From Temnopleurus reevesii (taxonomy: Eukaryota > Echinodermata > Echinoidea > Temnopleuroida > Temnopleuridae): a stretch of 19,758 nt of DNA. The position numbers and the translations under genes are program-made. The stretch is taken from NCBI GenBank assembly GCA_036244855.1, contig BQKZ01005806.1, positions 13,838 through 33,595 on the forward strand, given 5' to 3'. The notes under the pieces are model-generated. The model did not search any database. It was not told the origin of the DNA and was given only the letters and a program-made list of their open reading frames with translations. This document shows positions 6,661-15,600 of the stretch, in pieces (the first letter of the stretch is position 1; every line of letters starts with the position of its first letter).

Positions 6661-9600
6661 GTAGGTAGGCGTAGGCAGAGGCCCGGTGCTTGGTCGCCTG
6701 TAGCTGGGGCGCGGGCGCGAGCGCGAGCAGCAGCTAGCAGGATAGGTGTGGGGGCGTGTGGACTGTGAGTGACGTGAGTGAGAGGTCTATGTGAACATAT
6801 TTTTGACAGAAATAGGGCTAACGGTTAGGGCAGTCTGGGCGTTCAACAATTGTCCATATAAGGAAATAATCCTCCACTCACTATTCCTGTGTGCATATCT
6901 TTTTTGTGTAACTAAGCAAAGTCAGTTTCCTGGCCGCTGACAACATGATTGGATTTGGAGGGGTTAACTATTTCACGAGACTGCAAAACATTTCAGATAC
7001 TGAAAGCATCAGCTCTAGCTACGAATAGCTCTCTGGAATAGTTTTTAACATTTTATTGCATTGTCACTACTCCAAAAAGCTATGGAATTGATGCAATACT
7101 GCACATGTAGCACAGCGTTTTTGGATTTTAAATGTCTAAAAATTCCTATTTTGCATTTTTCATTTGTCCATTTTAATTTTATACCCCTTGGAACTTTGGT
7201 GCAGTTTTACTGCTTCCTTCCTCCCACAAAAGAACATGAATGGGACTTACCGGCGCTGAAAATTTGAAGTTTGGTTGCTTTTTCTTACTGCCTAGCAGAC
7301 ACGGTCATTTGAAGTTCTTTATCAAGTGATTATAATAATAATAGACACCGATGACGACCGTCTTAAACATCCGGTACATGAATGTGCTGGGTTGAAAGGT
7401 CGATAATTAACGTTTTTAGGTCCGGTCTTGAACCGAGTTTCTTTCAATAGCTGTCGCATTTCACAATCTGATCCGTCGCATAGAGTTAGGATATTGCGGA
7501 GTGTTTCCAATTCAGCGCGCGCGTTCGTTCCCTGTGCACAGGGAATATTAACAAGCTATAATGTAATACTCTAGCTCTGTGAACAGGGAATAAACCCGTG
7601 AGCTGAATTGGAAACACTCCGCACGTGCAATATCGTAACTGTTTGCAACAGATCAGATTTTGTCAAAAGGACATTATATTGTAGTTTGTTGGTGACTTTC
7701 GTACTGAAGCTACATGTACATGTATCCATCTCATGATCCGGTACTCGGTAGCGCTCTCAGTTTTCGGAGAGACATGCTATGTGCACGCTATGTACCTGTA
7801 GTACGAGTGCGGGCGGCAATATAGTGAAAAGTTCCACGCCACTCGCGCGTGGTCTCTCCGAAAACCAAGAGCGCTTCTGAATCGTGATTATGAGCTGGAT
7901 AGGTTTGGTACAAAAGTGACAAAAAAATCCAATAAATTAACCTTTTACCCCAAGCAAGATGCTTACAACATACTGTAAATCATTGGTGCTCATTGTCAAA
8001 CGAAATAGACAAATAGTACAATATTTGGTAGGTACATGTATCTTGTTGGTATCTTTGTGTGAGAAGGTTTCCTTGCTCGAGTCATCCCCACACCTCAGGA
8101 CCTGTATTTTATATCAGAAGAGGTAGGCTACAGTATGGACAGAAATAAAGTTGAGTGTCCCACCAAGTCCCAAGAAAATGCGTGTGTTTTGCATAGACTT
8201 TGGTGGTACATGGTGGGAAACTGTTAACTGTATTTTGGTCAATATTGACATCTCCATTGGCATTGGGCACGCACTGTTTACCGTCGTGAGAGTTGGCACC
8301 ACACATGCTGCATATGCTGACTTTCATGGTTGTATTGGGGGAGATTGTTTAGTGGTAGAAATTGTTTAGAAGCTTCTCCAAACCGATGGAGTTTATGTCT
8401 GGTCTGAGGTATATGCACCTAAACTTTCAGCTTGATAAAAAAGCATTGATTATTAACTTGGAATTTTTGGCCACCCTTAGTTTGGAACGAAAGTAAGAGA
8501 ATTAATCCACATAATATCTCAAACTTCCACAATCATACTATGATTGTGAAGATATTGATTTACTTGTTTCCTTCCAAACTAAGGATGGCCGAAAATTCCC
8601 TCAATTCTAGTCCATGAATATCCTCGTCCATTCCAATGTGAAGTTATCACAAATATTCTAAAGAGAATGTAGCCTATCTCTTGGCACAATAGAACAATGT
8701 CAATTTCAATATAAGATACACCCCTTTGAATTTTGCACTTCAAAAGATCTTTGCATCCCATTTACTCATCGTGTAGATGAGCATCTCGGGGTAGAGGAGG
8801 TTGCCCATAGGCCATATAGTGGAAGAGCAGTCTCTGGACAGCATGATTAACGGACATTATTGAAATTGCCTAATGTACCTACAGAAATGTATTTAAATGT
8901 CACATGTTCAAGTACCGGTACAGTGATTACAGCAGGTAGACTGTTCTGAATGATAATAAGATCTAAAATAATTTCCCTATTTCATTTTTTTATTTGGTTA
9001 CAGGGGCTTCTTGACGACTTTCTAGTACCTAATAGCGAGGAAACGAAAAACAAGTATGCTGCTGAAAAATCAGATAAAGATAAGCTACAACAAGCCATTG
9101 ACAGCCACGTTTTCTATCTCAAGATGAAGGGAGACTACCACCGCTACTTAGCTGAAGTGAAGAAAGAGGACCAGAAGACAGGTTGGTTATTATAACTGGG
9201 TCTGGGCTCAGATTACTTTGATTAAAAGCATGGGAAAATCAGGTGAACAGATTAAAAAATTTCAAGCAAATACATGTAGGACAATAAATAATAAAGCTAT
9301 GAATATTTTAATGATATCGCTCAACAGTGACTTTTGTCATTCACATTTATCTGTTTGTCTGATTTCCCTGCTTTTAATCAAATTAATGGAAATTAAGGCT
9401 TTGTCAGACCCCATTCAGATCTAGTTTTCTAAACAAGCCTCCGCTAAACCAGTTTCTAAATCCTGTTCAAAAGCCAGTTCTGTCCTGTTTTGATTAAAGG
9501 CCCACGTAGTGGATTTCAAGTCAATTTGCCCCCCCCCCCTAGTTTCTTTTCTTCAGATTATTGGCTGAACTGGTTCCTGGTTACGAAAATATACCGAGCA

Positions 9601-12600
9601 ATGCGTATGTCCAAACCAGTTTGGAAATCCACTTTTTTGCCTGCTTGTCTCTTTCAAATTAACTATTCAACTGGCTTTTGTTTACAAGATAAGTAGTTTA
9701 AACCCATTGAGGACAGGAATTATTTTCCAACAAATTCAATAACTTTTCCTCTCTTAAATTGGCAACACTGAAATTTTTAATTCACATTTTAAACATCCCA
9801 ATTAAATGTAATGTTGCCAAATTGGCTCCTCATCACCCCAAACATGTTAAAACGTTAATAGTTGCCAATTTGCTTGAACAATAGGCGGGTTTACTTATAT
9901 ATTCAAATTTATGTGCGTTTAACGTAGTTACGCGGTATTCCATCGGCCGGTTGATAACAAGACTATAATACTTGGAATCCAGTTTGCATACATTACTTGT
10001 TGCTATGTCGGGCAAGCCTCGGGCAAGCTTTCGGGTTGTCAAGAACAACCTTTGTGTTAGANTTAACTATTCAACTGGCTTTTGTTTACAAGATAAGTAG
10101 TTTAAACCCATTGAGGACAGGAATTATTTTCCAACAAATTCAATAACTTTTCCTCTCCTAAATTGGCAACACTGAAATTTTTAATTCACATTTTAAATAT
10201 CCCAATTAAATGTAATGTTGCCTAATTGGCTCCTCATCACCCCAAACATGTTAAAACGTTAATAGTTGCCAATTTGCTTGAAAAATTGGGACAATTGAAT
10301 GTAAAATATTTTGCAAATTTAAGGCTTGTGATTATTTTAGTGATTATTTTCACTTTAAAAAAATCCCTGAGACCAACATCAAATTTAGGCACAATAATGA
10401 TGGTCAGCTTTGGTGTGGGTTTTTGTCCTTCTCATGCATCTGGTATTTTTTAGAGCCCTGCATCAAAAGATATTAAACCAAAACATAACCCTTTCTATAG
10501 CAGTCCTTCATTTTTGAAAATCCCAGGAGCTCAATCAATTGCTCTCCTGGAAAGGCTGAGGAGCTCAATTTGAGCAAGGCAAATCGCTCTCCACTGTAAA
10601 CCGAGGAGCTCAATTGTTAGAATATTTCGAGACTTTCATAATAATACATTTTATATGTGTACACAGGAACTCCAGAAACAAACATAGGTTTAATTTCTTT
10701 CACTTTAATATGGTCAATAATATTCTGTGAATAACATGACCTTATGAATAATGATACAGGTAGCATCATAAGAACAATAACACAACTGATATGCACCTTT
10801 CCCAACCGTCATTACAAAAGCAAAAAGCTAACTTTAAACTATGTTCACCTTTTTTTCAATACTCGTAGTCTTTGTGTGCCTCAATAGTTTCAATTTTGCT
10901 TAATGTAAGCTATTTACATCCAGTAAGTTTCTATGCTGCAATTAATTTTTGCATCTACTTTATCAAATCAACTGGAAATTATAGATCCACTTGAATCATA
11001 TCAGGTTTACTTGCCCTTGAATAAATAACTTCTACTAATAATTGTTTTATAAATTTCAACTTACTTTCTTGTGAACACATATTACATTAAAAAAAAAAGA
11101 AAACCAACAACGTCAGTATAGGTCTTTGTGAAAGGGTGGATATCCCAGATTTGAACGGGGTATTAGTAGGGCATTGGATACGATTCCAGGTATTGTAGTA
11201 CAAGGGTTCTTGACGGGTTTACTGAATAATCATTTATGTCTCGTCTGTGTAGCAGAATTGAGACATAGGCGCCGCTTTTTCCAATGGCGTTGGTAGGGCA
11301 TTGGATACGATTCCAGGTATTCCAGGTATTGTAGTACAAGGGTTCTTGACGGGTTTACTGAATATCATTTATGTCTCGCCTGCGTAGCAAAATCGAGACA
11401 TAGGCGCCGCTTTTTCTGATGGCGGCGTCAACAATTTAGAATTGCTCCAAATCAGAAACCCCTTGGCCAATTTTGATCACACTTGTACAATAGGTCCATT
11501 GGGTAGCCCAAATAGTGCAGAACAATTTCCAGGTCATTATCGAAGTCAGAATCCCTTTCAAATTTTTATCAAACTTGAACCAACTTTATAATATGTCTCA
11601 AAAGCATATCGCTATAATTCACAAATCGCGCAATGCAGGCGAGACTGCCAGGCGGCGTTTCGATTGAGGTCTGTGGGCTTAAAATGTGCATAAATTTTAA
11701 TGTATTATTAAAACCAGCATATCCCTGTGTGTTCATCGTGAATTTTTTTAGTGGTTGAGCTCTACAGTACCAAGAAAATTGTTTGACTTTGTACATGTAC
11801 ACACCAGAGGTCTGCCCATGATCTTCTTCGTCTCAAATCTTCACTTTCTACATGTAAGCACTTTTGCCACTTAAACATGAAAAAATGATGTTTTTTTGCC
11901 CTTTGATTTTGGTAACTGCAATGAGCCTCACAAAAAAGCACATGCTTAGAAATACATGTAAATACATGTGATGTTAGTTACAAAACAGAAGATTTGAAAA
12001 TTTATTAAAAAAATTACCCAAGATGTTTTTGATATGTGATGGCATGATAATATCTTTCTGATCACATGAACAGGGAGGCATGAATTTTGACACAAATTAC
12101 ACAACACTGACTTCTGAAAGGAAAAATTTCTCTATAACTTGGACTAATTAATGCAGTTGTTTTGCATCATTTACTATGAGAGTTAATTTTCAATTTTTTT
12201 ATTCCCAGAAACTGTTTCGAAGTCCGAAAAGGCATACGATGCAGCACTAAAAGAAGCGGAGAAAGAAATGGCACCAACCCATCCAATCCGGCTTGGTCTG
12301 GCATTGAACTTTTCAGTTTTTTACTATGAAATTCTCAATACACCAGAAAAGGCCTGTCAGCTGGCCAAGAAAGTAAGTATTTTGTCGGCGCTTTTCTTCA
12401 TATGTGTAATTTTGCTCTTTATTTTTCAGCCTTAAGTACTACATATAAATAGTTGTATCATAGGATCAACTGCCATGGCCAAGAAGCTTATCTGATTTTT
12501 GCCCATCAGTACACTCTTATTGCTCACCAATCTTTTTAACCCTATCTTTTAAGGGGTGGTGGTCTTGGCCCCCTCACCGCCTTGCTTTGCCATGCAGCTA

Positions 12601-15600
12601 AAAATTATCTCTGCCAGTGTGACTTCATGACTAGACAGATGTTTTAACCATTAGACCACTGAGGGTCGGTGACTTAAGCAGGCTTGTTTCGAAGGGGGGG
12701 GGGGGGGGGTGTCCCCCCCCCCCCCCCCCCCCCCCCCCCCTTACCTCTTCAGAATATCCACTGCCAGTCGGAGGATTGCTACAAAGATTTGCACACGAAT
12801 AGAGCATAATGTAAACTACATGCATGAAAGTGGGGGGAAAAAAGGGGGCTTTAAGCAACAGGAGTGATAACAAAACCCGAAAATGGAAATCACCTGGTGT
12901 GATTGAAAAGAACAACAAAGCAATCACTGAGCTTCGTAAATCCTTTGATCCCTAACTCTGATGCCGCCTAATGCCAGTAGAGTGTGGAAGAGACATTAAA
13001 CAACTTTTTAAAATTATGATGCTCAGTACATTTCAGGGATTTCCAAACTTATGCGGTAGATGTTCAGTTGTTTTTATCGCGACCAAGAAAATATTTTCAA
13101 ATTTTCGTGTCATCTCGATAAGAACTCTTGAAGACATAGCTAAAAATTTTGAAAATACCAACTTATTTTTTACTTGATTTTACTCATTTCCGCACGTTTC
13201 CACATGTTGTACACTTCATATTGCTTTTTGCAGATGTCATTCTGTCAGATAAACCTATTGATATTCGCGGGCAAGTGCGGGCAATTAAGAAATCATCATT
13301 TTAATTTTTAGTTTTTGGGACACTAAGTACGTTCGCTTGCAACCAAATACTGTGAAAATATAACTTAAAACTTGCATGACCAGGTCAGCGATAACTTTGT
13401 ACGATTCAATCAGCATCACAATTAAACATTCGACATTGTTCGTGTTACGATGTTAAGCACCAGAGCTATTTCTTTGTTTTCCCATCTGAGTAAATCTTTT
13501 GTTTAGGGTGCATATTTGTCATGTTTCTGATGATTTCACCCCCGCGGCATCACAGTTACTTCTGAAGATAAATGAGCGAACTTTATCCTTGTGTTCATAC
13601 ATCCATGGTTAAATCACAATTTATGCTCTAAATAAGAAAATACAAGTTTTAGAAGGCCAATATTTTGTGTGAATATTCATAACAACATTCCTTACAATCC
13701 AATTTGGAAAAAAATCCCATCATTGTTTTGTCCCATGCTCTCCCCCAGCTGGTCATCTCTCTTTTGTTCAAACATTGGAGTTCCTTTATTCTTCCCTCCT
13801 CGCTCTGTGATTGGCTGCTCCTCACATCCTGTTCTCTTCTTTCTCTCCACCTCCCTCTTTAGCTTGTTCTTTATAAAGATTCTGCTTGGATCAAAAGCTC
13901 ATGCTCTTTATTACTTCATTGAAAGAAAAATTTCTTCTGTTTCTATTGCTTTTTTGTTTTTTTAATGTATTTTTTCTCTTTTGTTTGTTTTTTTGTTTCA
14001 TTGGAATTGTTGCTGAACTATTTTGAGCCATATTTTTGCTAAAATTGATTGATATCATCCAACAAAAGTGAAAATATCAATGTACAAATGAAAATTTACT
14101 GAAAACATGACTTGCATTAAAGTTGTTAACAAAACCACAATTTTGAGCCATTTTGGGCTTGACACTTTTTTTCTAAGGGGGCGTGCCTTCCAAACCGAAC
14201 ACCCAAGCACGACAAGTTTGGTGTCAAAACTTGAAAGAACAAAGTCATGAAACACTTAGCAATACCTCTTCGCGTCTCAGCGCATAACTTCTGCCTCTTT
14301 AGGGTTAAGACAACTTTCTAGTCTTCGGTAGATCGTGGGTTTGATTTCTTCTCGAGTATAACTGATTTTTTTTACATAGCATCTCTGAAACACACTATCA
14401 ATTAGTGTTTATTCATGCTGGGGTAAGGCAAGAAATCGTTCAATTACATGTGTTGTCCCCTCAACACAATATAGGGCCTTAGAGCCTGCAATGGATTATA
14501 TAACTTTTTAGCTTGGGTATCCTTTTCTCAATTTGTTGTCAATAGTAAAGGGGAAAAATGCAATCCTGCATAACAGAAATTTTATTGAGCTGATTAGCAG
14601 CACAAAATTTCTGGGGGTACTGATTGAGCCCCCCCGGGCTCCCCCCCCCAAATCTTGATAGGGTTGAAGGAAGGATCTAGTCTCGATTACATTTCATTAA
14701 TTATTTTGTTTATTTTCACATGCAGGCATTTGATGACGCTATTGCGGAGCTTGATAAACTTAGTGAGGATTCATACAAAGACAGCACATTAATTATGCAG
14801 CTGCTTAGAGACAATTTAACAGTAAGTTCTGATACATGTATATATAGATATATGCAGGGTGCTACAATAATTTTTTTCACCAGCAACCAAGTTTTCAAAT
14901 CACTTGCCTGAAGAAAATTTCTTTTGCCCCAAATTGAGGGTCTATGCCAACTTGTGCATGTAATTGAAAACTAGAAAAAGCTGCTATTTGCCCTTTCGGG
15001 CAAGTGACAATTCTATTTACTTGCCCGACAGCTTTATTTTGTTGCCCCAGGCAAGTGGGTTTGTAGCGCCCTGAGATGTCTCATTTGTCCTGTTTAAAGG
15101 GGAACTTCACCCAGACACGGATACACTCTCAGTGGATGAAGAAAAATACAATGATCAAACTGAAAATTTGCGCAAAATCCAACAATCCATTCAAAAGTTA
15201 TGAAATTTCAAAGTTTTGATGTAAACCCCTCATGGGCTCCTTAAATTGGCAACATACAGGCACAAAATGGCTGCCAACATGGAGAACTCTCCATTTACTT
15301 TGTACACAGAATTTCACATTTTTTTCTTTCTCTAGAAAAGTAGACAATGAAAAAAAAAGCATCCTGAAATGCATGCAGGATCAAAATATCCATATCATAC
15401 TTGAAGAGAAGTACAATGTCTACTTTTCTAGAAAGAGAAGAAAATGTGAAATTCTGTGTACAAAGTGAATGAGGGGTGTAAATCAAAACTTTGAAAATTC
15501 ATAACTTTTTAGTGGATTGTCAGATTTTGCTCAAATTTTCACAGATTGACCATGTTGTATTTTTCTTCATCCACTGAGCACACTTCAATGTGTGGGTGAA

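Larger units (their letters stand above)
6661..9003 (+). other. Intron 1 of the 14-3-3 gene
   Basis: The donor is GTAGGT and the acceptor TTACAG. The first 130 bp are GC-rich (GGGGCGCGGGCGCGAGCGCG near 6708), a possible CpG-rich extension of the promoter. The stretches 6790-7464, 7902-8459 and 8600-9003 hold no gene or recognised repeat; short ORFs on both strands around 8110-8370 mirror one another and look like chance. Three foldback elements are listed separately. Confidence 0.85.
9182..12208 (+). other. Intron 2 of the 14-3-3 gene
   Basis: The donor is GTTGGT and the acceptor TTCCCAG. Besides the two duplications and the GAGCTC repeat listed separately, 9182-9658, 10621-11165 and 11425-12208 are AT-rich and show no gene. 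C11 sits at 9529-9539, and GTGGATTTC/GAAATCCAC near 9511 and 9623 form a weak inverted pair. TACATGTA occurs at about 9271, 11792, 11849 and 11953. Confidence 0.85.
12373..14725 (+). other. Intron 3 of the 14-3-3 gene
   Basis: The donor is a perfect GTAAGT and the acceptor CATGCAG. Apart from the tRNA-like segments and G/C hairpin listed separately, 12745-14289 has no gene. Its part 13700-13990 is strongly pyrimidine-rich (CTCTTCTTTCTCTCC, then T-runs), which explains long chance ORFs there. 14631-14649 has a GCCCCCCCGGGC palindrome and a C run. Confidence 0.85.

Noticed and set aside
6661..6768. Read-through of exon 1 into a 146-residue protein
   Set aside because: The donor GTAGGT follows exactly where family homology stops, and the downstream [17 protein letters not shown] is low-complexity translation of GC-rich intron.
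8109..8369. Overlapping ORFs on both strands around 8110-8370
   Set aside because: Both strands are open with similar lengths and neither has a domain; it is ordinary chance in intron sequence.
12631..12927. 98-codon ORF with poly-Gly/poly-Pro
   Set aside because: It is simply a translation of the G16/C28 homopolymer hairpin.
13669..13965. Hydrophobic 98-codon ORF resembling a membrane protein
   Set aside because: It is translated from a pyrimidine-rich intron tract, which gives Phe/Leu/Ser/Pro in any frame; it has no homologue I recognise.
14290..14350. Functional tRNA gene
   Set aside because: The acceptor and T stems do not pair properly and the A and B boxes carry substitutions; a SINE-derived relic is the better reading.
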